Shown one piece after another: positions 48,845 through 58,300 of a stretch of 64,000 bases of DNA. The stretch covers positions 434,001-498,000 of the forward strand of contig JANFAH010000024.1 of the NCBI GenBank assembly GCA_024663395.1, given 5' to 3'. Both the position numbers and the translations under genes were made by a program. Numbering within the stretch: the stretch's first letter is position 1; each line of letters begins with the position of its first letter. The DNA is from Pisolithus tinctorius. Lineage: Eukaryota; Basidiomycota; Agaricomycetes; Boletales; Pisolithaceae. The notes under the pieces were generated by a model. It was not told where the DNA came from. It made no database searches and worked only from the letters and a program-made list of their open reading frames with translations.

Positions 48845-49489
48845 TGTTATGCCGACGACTCGTATCGCACCATGAATCGAGTGCGATGTAGCACAAGCAC
48901 GTGACTGCGCGAGAGGGGTGCATAATTTAACTTCACTAGCGGCGGAACACTAGTCTTGGCCAACTGAAGTTGTACTGGTGAGTCCTTGTTGGTACAGCGC
49001 GCAGAGCTAAGGGTGGTTGCAAAGTAGATTTCAAATGAAGGACCAGTACAATACATGCGGGTTTATATATGTATGTACGGTACTGCGGGCCAAACATTCG
49101 AACACTTGTATAGCCGTTCACCTGAGTCCGAACGGGGCAAGACAGAGTCATTGCAACGCAGGTGCAAGGGCGAACGCGGGGGTGAATGAGGTTTAACCGC
49201 GTATATGTAAAACAAGTGGAGCGTTCACCCGGGGTGAATGCGTCACGTGACCGTGTGGATCAGAGCCACCAGCGGATCACGGAGGGAAGGGGAAGCAGAC
49301 GTAATGTCCGGATATAGTACAACGCGGGGTTGACAGGGGTCAACCATAAAAGGAAACAGGAAAGGAAAACGTACAGAATGCAAGACATAGTCTTGCGGAA
49401 GAGCAAGAGAACATCCCCTGAGGCGGGATGGCACGCGAACGAGTTACGTAAGTGTCTGCGAAAGGGAGAAATGTGAGCGCAGCATAACA
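48845..49489 (-). repeat. 5' LTR of element D
   Basis: 645 bp, TG...CA. On the minus strand it holds ATATATAAACC as a probable TATA box about 260 bases before its end. It keeps CpG at many sites where the 3' copy has TG or CA, and the reverse. Confidence 0.92.
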
Positions 49490-49494
49490 AAGTT

Positions 49495-50197
49495 CTCCCT
49501 CACCATCGTCACTGGAGTATGGCCAGACATGGCTGAAATGATAGAAGACATCGATAGGTTCTTCGCCCCCCAAACAGATGTTGAGTGGGCAAAGGCTCAG
49601 ATGCGCACTATGCGCCAAGGAAACTCCCGGTACGAGGAGTTTTACGCAAAGTTTGAGACCCTAAAAGTCCAGGGATGTGTCACTGATGAAACTGCTGGTT
49701 TCCTGCTGGAAAATGCTGTCCATCCTGCCATTGTAAAGGAAGCCCTAAGGAGGGGATATGTGCAGGGCAATTACCTTCAGATGACCATTGTGTTCCGAGA
49801 AGCTGCCCTTGCCAGGGATCGCTTCAAACTCCTGTATAATCACTACCCTGACGAACCCACTCCCTGCTCTTCCTACAACTGCCCTTCATACTCTTCCTGC
49901 TTCACCCCTACTGGAACTCAACCCAGTCGGGGCGCCCCTATGGAAATTGGTGCTGCTCGCTTCCCTCCTCACTCTGTCCCCGCCCATATCAAGTGTTTTG
50001 ACTGTCAAGGGAATCACTACAAATGCAATTGCCCTCGTGCCAAAGGAAAGGGTCCTGCTAGGCCCAACATACGAGAGGTGACTCAAGAAGCACAGGAGCT
50101 TGCTCTCCATCAAATGTCATTTGAGGAAATGCAGGCCTTCTTCTATGACAGGCAGGTCAATGAGATGAAGGCCCAGGGAAAAGAGTTCGGCCAGTAG
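49495..50197 (+). pseudogene. Element B gag, part 3
   Basis: Continues gag from the D insertion: FSLTIVTGVWPDMAEMI, DRFFAPQTDVEWAKAQMRTM, then a CCHC-like knuckle CFDCQGNHYKCNC. The family pattern is C-x2-C-x4-H-x4-C. Here the spacing is intact, although the usual Gly before His is Asn. It ends TAG at 50,195. The product is capsid and nucleocapsid. Confidence 0.82.
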
Positions 50198-52401
50198 AGG
50201 ATCGGGTCTCCACTGGCTACATTTACAATAAGTTTTCTGTTCTAGGCATTGACAATCTCTCTACTGAGCAGGATATATTTAACTCGGAGACTACTGTACC
50301 ATCTGAAGAGGCGACCCCAGTGGGCACGGCCGCAGATGTAAAACTATTGGTGCTTAATTCCTCTTGCAACAAAAATAAAAACATGCCTATCCAGAAAACA
50401 AAAGAAACCCCAAAAATAAGAACAGCAGACCCAAAGGCCAAGTTGGAGTTAGAAGTAGTGTTGGAAGGACAAGAAAAGAAGTGGAATGTAAAGTCACTGG
50501 TAGACTCAGGGGCCAACGATACCTTCTTGGATAAGAGATGGGCCGATGAAAATGATGTCCCCCTGATCAAGCTTGGATGACTGGTCACTGTGCTCAATGT
50601 CGATGGGACCCCTAATGTAGCTGGTAACATCACACATATCGCCTCCCTTGTCATGAACTATCAAGGACATCGAGAGTCCATCTGGGCTCAGGTCACCACA
50701 CTTGGTATGCATCCCCTCATACTCGGGTACACTTGGTTATGAAAACACAATCCAGAGGTGTGTTGGGAGACCAAACAGGTGAAGTTATCCTGCTGTCCCC
50801 ACAAGTGTCATGACCTCGCCCTGAAAACAAGAGCAGAGAGAGTGGCAGAGGAACAAGAGGCACAAGACATGGAGTACCTCTATCCAAAGCTTCATTCCAC
50901 CAGGGTTTGAACTGGTACTACTGAGGAACTTGTCCCGAAGGAGTATCACCAGTACCTTAAGGTCTTCTCAAAAGAAGAGTCAGAAAGGATGCTGCTTTGT
51001 AAACCATGGGATCATGCTATCAATCTCAAGGAAACCTTTGTTCCCAAGCATGGCCACCTCATCCCACTCTCCATAGAAGAACAGAAAGAGGTGTCAAACT
51101 TCCTTGAAGACCAACTGTGTAAGGGCTACATCTGTCCCTCGAAGTCCCCCCAAACCTCTCCTGTCTTCTTTGTGCCCAAGAAGGATGGGAAGAAACGTAT
51201 GGTCCAGGATTACCACTACCTTAACGAACATACTGTCAAGAATGTGTACCCCCTTCCCCTAATTTCCCAACTTGTTGACAAACTCAAGGGCTGTAAGCTC
51301 TTCACCAAAATGGACCTCCGATGGGGCTACAATAATGTCCATGTCAAGGAAGGAGATGAATGGAAGGCCACCTTTGTCACTCATAAAGGTGCCTACAAAC
51401 CGCTGGTCATGTACTTCGGTCTCTGCAATTCCCTGTCTACCTTCCAGAATATGATGAATGACATCTTTGGAGACATGGAGGATGTTCTCATGGTCTACAT
51501 TGATGACCTAATGATCTTCACCAAAACAGACGATGAAGCTGAGCATGACAGAATTGTCCTGGAGGTGTTGAAGAGACTGGAAGAGAATGATCTGTTCATC
51601 AAACCAGAAAAGTGCTTCTTTAAGCAGAAGCAGGTGGAGTTCCTAGGCATGGTGGTGGGGACTGATGGGGTTAAAATGGATGAAAGCAAGGTGAAGGCTA
51701 TTACTGAGTGGCCAGTTCCCACAAAGGTCCACTTGGTCCAAGCTTTCCTGGGTTTAGCAAACTTTTACTGCTGCTTCATCAAGGATTTTGCACAAATTGC
51801 TCATCCCCTCAATGACCTCACAAGAAAAGATCAGCTCTGGACTTGGGGTCCCCAAGAACAGCAGGCTTTTGATGCCCTGAAGGTCACCTTCACCACTGCC
51901 CCCGTCCTCACCTTCCCAGATCAAGACAGAGAGTTTCATCTAGAAACAGATGCCTCAGACTTTGCTACCAGAGCTGTCCTCTCTGTGAATTGTGACGACA
52001 ACCTCTGGCGACCTGTCGCCTTCTACTCCCACTCCATGTCTCCTCCCGAACGAAATTACCAGGTCTTTGATAAAGAGATGCTGGCCATAATCCATGCCTT
52101 GGAAACGTGGCGACACTATCTCGAGGCCACCCCTTATCAGTTCAAGGTCTGGACAGACCACTCAAACCTCCAGTACTTCATGAAAGCACAGAACCTAGAT
52201 CATTGCCAGGCACGTTGGGCCCAGTACCTCTCCTGGTTCAACTACAAGCTGGTGTACAAACCTGGCTCCTCAATGGCTAAAGCAGATGCCCTCTCGAGGA
52301 GGGAGGATCATGAACCTGACAAAGGGTCAGACAATCAAGGGGTCACACTCCTCGATCCCCCCAGGGTAGCAACCACCTTGCTGGTAGGCGAGGATGCAGA
52401 C
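50198..52401 (+). pseudogene. Element B pol, part 1: protease, RT, RNase H
   Basis: Protease active site SLVDSGANDTFLD at about 50,500. TGA codons at 50,578, about 50,741 (WL-stop-KHNPEV, where arginine is typical) and about 50,908 break the frame. The long open part is 50,989-52,401. RT: PVFFVPKKDGKKRMVQDYHYLN, MDLRWGYNNVHVKEGDEWK, catalytic YIDD in LMVYIDDLMIF. RNase H: FHLETDASDFATRAVLS, YQVFDKEMLAIIHALETWRHYLE, WTDHSNL, then KADALSRR. It ends at GEDAD, where element C is inserted; the frame resumes correctly at 61,838. Confidence 0.9.
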
Positions 52402-53979
52402 TGTCATGACCATGACACCAGCGTAAGCCCCTAACACCTACTCCGCCCTCTTCCGACATGTTCCCGCACTTCTCCACCCTCCTCCGACGTGTTCCCGCAC
52501 TCCTCCGACCCTCCCGACACATCTCCACACCTCTCCGAGGTCCCCTGTCCATGTTCTGACCAACTCCACTCAACTCCGCCCTAAGGTTGGTCACTGTCAT
52601 GGCCATGACACCAGTGTAAGCCCCTAACACCTACTCCGCCCTCTTCCGACATGTTCCCGCGCTTCTCCGCCATCCTCCGACGTGTTCCCGCACTCCTCCG
52701 ACCCTCCCGACACATCTCCACACCTCTCCGAGGTCCCCCATCCATGTTCTGACCAACTCCGCTCAACTCCGCCCTAAGGTTGGTCACGTGGGCTGTCGGA
52801 CTTGCGGCCCTGCATTCTAGATATGGTTCTGCCCTCATTAGTTTCCTTGTCTCAGTTAAGGTCCCCGTCATCCCTACCCTCTATCCCTTGTGTCGGAAGG
52901 ACTCTAACCCACTATACACTTATTGGTTTACATTCCGTACTGCACTGCCCTTGACCTACATCGTATATAAGGCCACGTAGTACTCCGATGTAATTAGTAC
53001 GAATATCGAATAAAGTCCCCACCTTTGACTCCCTCTCAGTCCCCTCCGGAGTTTCGTCTCCACTTCCTCTGAGTCCGCTCCACCTCTGAAATACAAGGGC
53101 TGAGCTCACGCAAGGGGGCAGCACACTAGCTGAACCCAACACCCTCTCATCCGACCTCTGACCTCTGACCTCTGGCTCCGACTCCAACCTCAGCCTCCGA
53201 AACTTCCCTTCATACCCCTCCACTCACTGTTCATTGAATATCTTGCCACCCAGTGGTCGGATTCGCTTCGGACTTCGACCACTGTACTCCGCAGCCCAAC
53301 CCGCTCCAACTCCGCCCTAAGAAGGAGCCAGGGGTGTTGTCTGACTTTGACAGTCACGTGGGCTGTCAGACTTGCAGCCCTGCATTCTAGATAGGGTTCT
53401 GCCCTCGTGTCGGTTTTCTCCATTCTTCTGCTCCTTTGGTATTTACCCTCTCTTCCTCGTTGTAGTAGTTTCCTTGTCTCAGTTAAGGTCCCCGTCATCC
53501 CTACCCTCTATCCCTTGTGTCAGAAGGACTCTAACCCACTATACACTTATTGGTTTACATTCTGTACTGCACTGCCCTTGACCTACATCATATATAAGGC
53601 CACATAGTACTCCGATGTAATCAGTACGAATATCAAATAAAGTCCCCACCTTCGACTCCCTCTCAGTCCCCTCCAGAGTTTTGTCTCCACTTCCTCTGAG
53701 TCCACTCCACCTCTGAAATATGAGGGCTGAGCTCGTGCAAGGGGGCAGCGCACTAGCTGAACCCAACACCCTCTCATCTGACCTCCGACCTCTGACCTCT
53801 GGCTCCGACTCCAACCTCAGCCTCTGAAACTTCCCTTCATACCCCTCCACTCACTGTTCGTTGAATATCTTGCCACCCAGTGGTCGGATTTGCTTCGGAC
53901 TTTGACCACTGTACTCCGCAGCCCAACCCGCTCCAACTCCGCCCTAAGAAGGAGCCAGGGGTGTTGTCCGACTTTGACA
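52402..53979 (+). repeat. 5' LTR of element C, split by a solo LTR
   Basis: Left part 52,402-52,594 (TGTCATGACCATGACACC...GGTTGGTCAC), right part 53,358-53,979 (GTGGGCTGTCAGACTTGC...CGACTTTGACA). The TATA box TATATAAGG is at 53,591-53,599, and CAGTACGAATAT (53,622-53,633) marks the probable RNA start. The two parts together equal the 3' LTR in length. Confidence 0.9.
52595..53352 (+). repeat. Solo LTR inserted in the 5' LTR of C
   Basis: 758 bp of the same family (TGTCATGGCCATGACACC...CTGACTTTGACA), in the same orientation. It is flanked by GTCAC at 52,590-52,594 and 53,353-53,357. It lacks about 55 bp present in the C LTRs (the segment around GTGTCGGTTTTCTCC). It retains slightly more CpG sites than the host LTR, in line with a later insertion. 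Confidence 0.9.
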
Positions 53980-53981
53980 GT

Positions 53982-53993
53982 ATATTTGTACTG
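53982..53993 (+). promoter_or_regulatory. Predicted self-priming site of element C
   Basis: ATATTTGTACTG, 2 bases after the LTR, pairs with CAGTACGAATAT (53,622-53,633) at the predicted 5' end of the element's RNA over 12 positions, one of them a G:U pair. No tRNA-complementary TGG site follows the LTR. Confidence 0.62.
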
Positions 53994-54034
53994 TCACTTG
54001 TACGAGCTCTCTCACTTCCCTTACCACATCTGCT

Positions 54035-55324
54035 ATGCCTCCCATGACATGTCTCCAACAATGGGATGCTACCGAGGCCCTTGCTACAGCCTTGGCAAAC
54101 CCCCAACATCTCCCTTCAGTTGTTGAGCCCTTCCAGAGCTTCTCCTCCAGGGGGCACTCCAACTCCGACCCTGCTCCAGACAGTGCCTCACACACTGCAC
54201 CCTCCATCCATCAGCAGTCTGCCCTCCGCTCTCCGCCACCTCCTATTGTCATTCACCCTGGCAGAGATGGACCAGGTGACCCTGACAATGACCCCAATGA
54301 TCCTGACTACCATCCTGGTGATGGGCCTGATGATGAGGATGATCCCGACAACCTCGCAGATCCCCTTGATGACCCAGTCCTTGCTCTGACCTGGGCCATC
54401 CATGCCCTAGCCCGCTCCAACCAGTACTCTGGAGACTCTGCTCTGTGAACCAAAGTCCGCGAGCCAGACACCTTTGATGGGTCCGACCCTAAAAAACTCC
54501 ATGAGTTCCTGGTCCAGTGTGAGCTCAATTTCCAGGACTGCCCTCGGGCATTCTGCTCCAACCGAGCCAAGGTCATGTATGTGCAGTCCTACCTTAAGGG
54601 CATGGCATTGGCCTGGTTCAAACCAGACCTTCTCAATCCGGATGATTACCTTAATTGTCCACTGTGGATGGATGACCACTGCGAGTTCCTCTGTGAGCTC
54701 ACTACCAACTTCGGCCCTCATGATGCTGCTGCCGATGCCATCCAGCATCTGGAAAATCTTACCATGAAGGACTCTTCGCATATTGCGAAGTACTTAGTGG
54801 AGTTCAACTGCTGGGCTTCTCAGGTAAAAGACTATGGCGAAGGTGCACTCCGCCACCACTTCTACTCAGGTCTCCCTGACTGCATCAAGGATGAAGTGTC
54901 CTGTGTTGGCAAGCCTGCCACTCTTCATGCACTCCATGAGTTGGCCCAGACAGTAGATGCACGCTACTGGGAGCGCAGGTCAGAAGTCTCCCACTCTGCC
55001 AAGCCTCCTCCTGCCGAAAGAACTCCACTCTGCACCTCTGACTCAAAGCTGAAACCCTCTGCATCATCCTCCGCCCCTAAGTCCGCCTCTAAAAAGGCCG
55101 AAGTGCCAAAGTCTGACATCAACCACCTCCTCGGAAAAGATGGCAAGCTCACAGCAGCTGAGTGGCTCCACCGCCTTACTGGTGGGCTGTGCCTCTTCTG
55201 TGGTGAACCTGGTCACTCCGCCAAGGACTGCCCAAGGTCGACTTCCCACGCTGCCAAGGCCCGTGTCACTAAGGCCACCACTCCAACCACTCCACCTGTG
55301 GAGAGGTCAGAGCCAAAAAATTAA
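54035..55324 (+). pseudogene. Element C gag
   Basis: ATG 54,035. The frame is interrupted once by TGA at 54,446-54,448 (SAL-stop-TKVREPDTFDG; CGA would give Arg). The N-terminal region is acidic and Pro/Asp-rich (DPDNDPNDPDYHPGDG). The capsid part has DTFDGSDPKKLHEFLVQC and MALAWFKPDLL, and the nucleocapsid ends with CCHC knuckle CLFCGEPGHSAKDC at about 55,190. Stop TAA at 55,322. It is homologous to the gag of A. Confidence 0.88.
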
Positions 55325-55458
55325 CCCGCTCCTCCAGGGAGCCTGTACATCCTGGAGGAAGCATTGATCCCATCCATGCAGAGGTCCACCTCAACGCATC
55401 CACTCTTTCTGACCCTAATTCTCTTCTTCCGACTATTTCTCTTCCTGATTTCTCCATA

Positions 55459-57031
55459 CAGTGAGGGACAAAAGTGTTGCAATGTTTGTGAGGTGTGAAT
55501 TGCTGCCAATGTAGCTCATGCTATTCTGCACAGATAATCATGATACCTATACCATTGGAAAGGGGTGGCTCTAAGCTTTCCAGAGCACTAAGGTTCAGTC
55601 CAAACAAAGCAATACATGCTGAGATACACCCTATTTTTCCAAAAGGTGCATTGCAACACTTTTGTCCCTGACTGGTGAAATAGTGAAAAGTGACCTTTTG
55701 ATGGGATTAAGGGCATGAAGGATGGGAAAATATGATTACATAATAAACCACATGGTCTTCCAGATGATTTGTCAGCATGTAAACAATGACAAACATTGGA
55801 CTTGTACCACTAACCCTCCCTCTTTTACCATAACTCATGAAATCATCTCTCTAGCTCACATGGTCATTTTCTCAAGGAATTCTTATCAAATACTGGTGGC
55901 CACCACAGTGAAATCAGTATAACATGCTCTCAGAACCATCAGTCCCTTAAAAAACCTGCTGTCAGTCATTCCCTGGACTGTTTCCCCACCCATGCCTGAT
56001 GTGTTCTGGGACTAATCAGTACTTGGAAAGCTGAATATGTTATGGAGGTCAATCTGGCACTTCAGAACATGGTGTACAAACCAATCCCCTCTCAACCAAT
56101 GCATTTCTGGCACAGGGACAGTGGTATGGAAGTTAGGGCAAGACAAAATCCTCTTTATCCCTGGGTGTCATCAGGAGGACAGGCTACTGAACTGCCATGG
56201 AGCAGAATCCCATGCTTCCATCTGGCCCTGAATATTGCCTTTGGTCACATGTGACTGAATGACCCTTCCCCAGTCATCCAAAGTTCAGATCAGAGCAAGA
56301 TCTAGTGAACCCTCTTAGGGTGCTTGGAGCACAAGGAGGTTTTGTCTCCACCACAACCTCCATACCAGTGTCCCTGTGCCAGAAATGCATTGGTTGAGAG
56401 GGGATTGGTTTGTACACCATGTTCTGAAGTGCCAGATTGACCTCCATAACATATTCAGCTTTCCAAGTACTGATTAGTCCCAGAACACATCAGGCATGGG
56501 TGGGGAAACAGTCCAGGGAATGACTGACAGCAGGTTTTTTAAGGGACTGATGGTTCTGAGAGCATGTTATACTGATTTCACTGTGGTGGCCACCAGTATT
56601 TGATAAGAATTCCTTGAGAAAATGACCATGTGAGCTAGAGAGATGATTTCATGAGTTATGGTAAAAGAGGGAGGGTTAGTGGTACAAGTCCAATGTTTGT
56701 CATTGTTTACATGCTGACAAATCATCTGGAAGACCATGTGGTTTATTATGTAATCATATTTTCCCATCCTTCATGCCCTTAATCCCATCAAAAGGTCACT
56801 TTTCACTATTTCACCAGTCAGGGACAAAAGTGTTGCAATGCACCTTTTGGAAAGAATAGGGTGTATCTCAGTATGTATTGCTTTGTTTGGACTGAACCTT
56901 AGTGCTCTGGAAAGCTTAGAGCCACCCCTTTCCAATGGTATAGGTATCATGATTATCTGTGCAGAATAGCATGAGCTACATTGGCAGCAAGTCACACCTC
57001 ACAAACATTGCAACACTTTTGTCCCTCACTG
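55459..57031. mobile_element. Large inverted-repeat (foldback) DNA element, TA duplication
   Basis: 1,573 bp beginning CAGTGAGGGACAAAAGTG and ending with its inverse, flanked by TA on both sides (55,457-55,458 and 57,032-57,033) as in Tc1/mariner-type insertions. The two arms (about 55,459-56,133 and 56,357-57,031) are nearly identical over about 675 bp; the spacer is about 223 bp. Each arm starts with a 216-bp unit that itself has inverted ends (CAGTGAGGGACAAAAGTGTTGC / GCAACACTTTTGTCCCTGACTG; 55,459-55,674), that is, a MITE at each tip. There is no transposase frame; the 66-codon frames in both arms are mirror copies. It interrupts the protease of element C. Confidence 0.88.
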
Positions 57032-57033
57032 TA

Positions 57034-57955
57034 GATACTTTCCCCGCTCTGGTCGACTCAGGCTCTTCACACTGTTTCATCGACCCCTCTTTAGTTAAAA
57101 AATATAAAATCCCAACAAAAAATGTCTCTCCGCCTATTCCTCTCTGACTGTTTGATGGTACTAGTAATACTGCCATTTCCCAAGTAGTAGATTTCTCCGT
57201 CCACTTTGCCTCTGGTGATGTCACATCTGTTTCCTGTTATGTAACTCCTTTGGATTCTGCCTGTTCATTGGTCTTGGGACACAACTGGCTCACCCACTAC
57301 AATCCATCAATTGACTGGGTATTGAGCAGTATCTCATTCCGACCATCAATACAAAGAATGCCAATGCCCTTGGCACCTCTGTCACCTTCTGTTGCGACTT
57401 CCGCTTCAGTACCGACACCCTCCGCTCTGTCTGCTCCTCTGACATCAGCTCTGCCACCTACTCCAATGGCTGGCTTGCCACACACTGCTCCGCATATCTC
57501 TCTCATCGGAGCTGCAGCCTTTGTCCATGCATGTGCCCTTCCTGGCTCTGCACAGTTCCACTTGCACCTCTGCCCCAAAGATATGAAACTCCGAGCCTCT
57601 TCGATGCCCTCTGCACCTCCTGATCTCTCTGTGGTGCCCTCCGACTACCATGAGTTCGCTGATGTCTTTAGTAAAGCAAAGGCTACTGAACTCCCTCCAC
57701 ACCACAGCTTCGATTTAAATATAGATCTCAAAGAAGGGGCTTCTCCACCTCTAGGCACTGTCTACTCCCTCTCTCCACCTGAGCATGAGGCACTCCGCAC
57801 CTTCATAGATGAGCACCTCAGCTATGGTTTCATTAAACAGTCAACCTCCACCCATGGTGCTCCTGTCCTCTTCATTAAGAAGAAGGACAGCTCACTCTGC
57901 CTCTGTGTGGATTACCGAGGACTCAATAAAGTCACCAAGAAAGACCACTACCTGC
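57034..57955 (+). pseudogene. Element C pol, part 1: protease and RT N terminus
   Basis: The protease active site FPALVDSGSSHCFID directly follows the foldback element; a TGA at about 57,145 breaks the frame. Then come [17 protein letters not shown] and the RT start ([57 protein letters not shown]). It ends KKDHYLL at the solo E LTR; the expected next residues PLIS follow at 58,306. Confidence 0.87.
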
Positions 57956-58300
57956 TGTGAGGAAATATAATAGTGTGGATTGAGGCTGGGGTAGAGGAAT
58001 CTGAGAGGGAGAGAGTAAGACCAAAGGGGCTCCTATAGCCTGGGCAAGAGAAGGAGGGGATAGGGAACTGTCTAGGGCAGTCTGGGGCAGTCTTAAGCTG
58101 ATTCTCATCTTTGGGGGTAACTCGTCTCTTTCTAAAAACTTACAGTACAAACTAACTGTAAGTAAGTGCTGACTAAGCACACAAAAAGCGAACTATAGTA
58201 CTCAAGGTATAGTGCCCACAACAGTAAGTAAAGAGACCATAAAACAAATAAAATAGAAATTAGTACCCAATCCCATAGTAAGGAGATCTCTCTCCTTACA
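57956..58300 (+). repeat. Solo LTR of family E
   Basis: 345 bp with imperfect inverted ends TGTGAGGA / TCCTTACA. It matches the left arm at 28,684 (CCAAAGGGGCTCCTATAGCC, GGTAACTCGTCTC, AAGTGCTGACTAAGCA). Flanks (CTGC left, CCAC right) agree only if two transitions are allowed. The RT frame of C is continuous when it is removed. Confidence 0.78.

Larger units (their letters stand above)
41429..49489 (-). mobile_element. Element D: chromovirus with extra ORF after pol
   Basis: Complete minus-strand Ty3/gypsy element of 8,061 bp. LTRs of 645 bp at both ends (41,429-42,073 and 48,845-49,489); perfect 5-bp duplication AAGTT at 41,424-41,428 and 49,490-49,494. Order on the minus strand: 5' LTR, leader, gag, protease, RT, RNase H, integrase, chromodomain, additional zinc-knuckle ORF, polypurine tract (GAGAGGGGGGTGA just before 42,073), 3' LTR. 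Five in-frame TGA codons and a probable frameshift make it non-functional, but its CpG content is higher than in A, B and C, so it is a later arrival. Confidence 0.92.

Noticed and set aside
52402..52434. C-terminal tail of the element B RT/RNase H frame
   Set aside because: These 11 codons are the start of the element C LTR, not B protein; the B frame truly continues at 61,838.
55722..56767. Two identical 66-codon frames on opposite strands
   Set aside because: They are mirror copies in the arms of the foldback element, not a duplicated gene.
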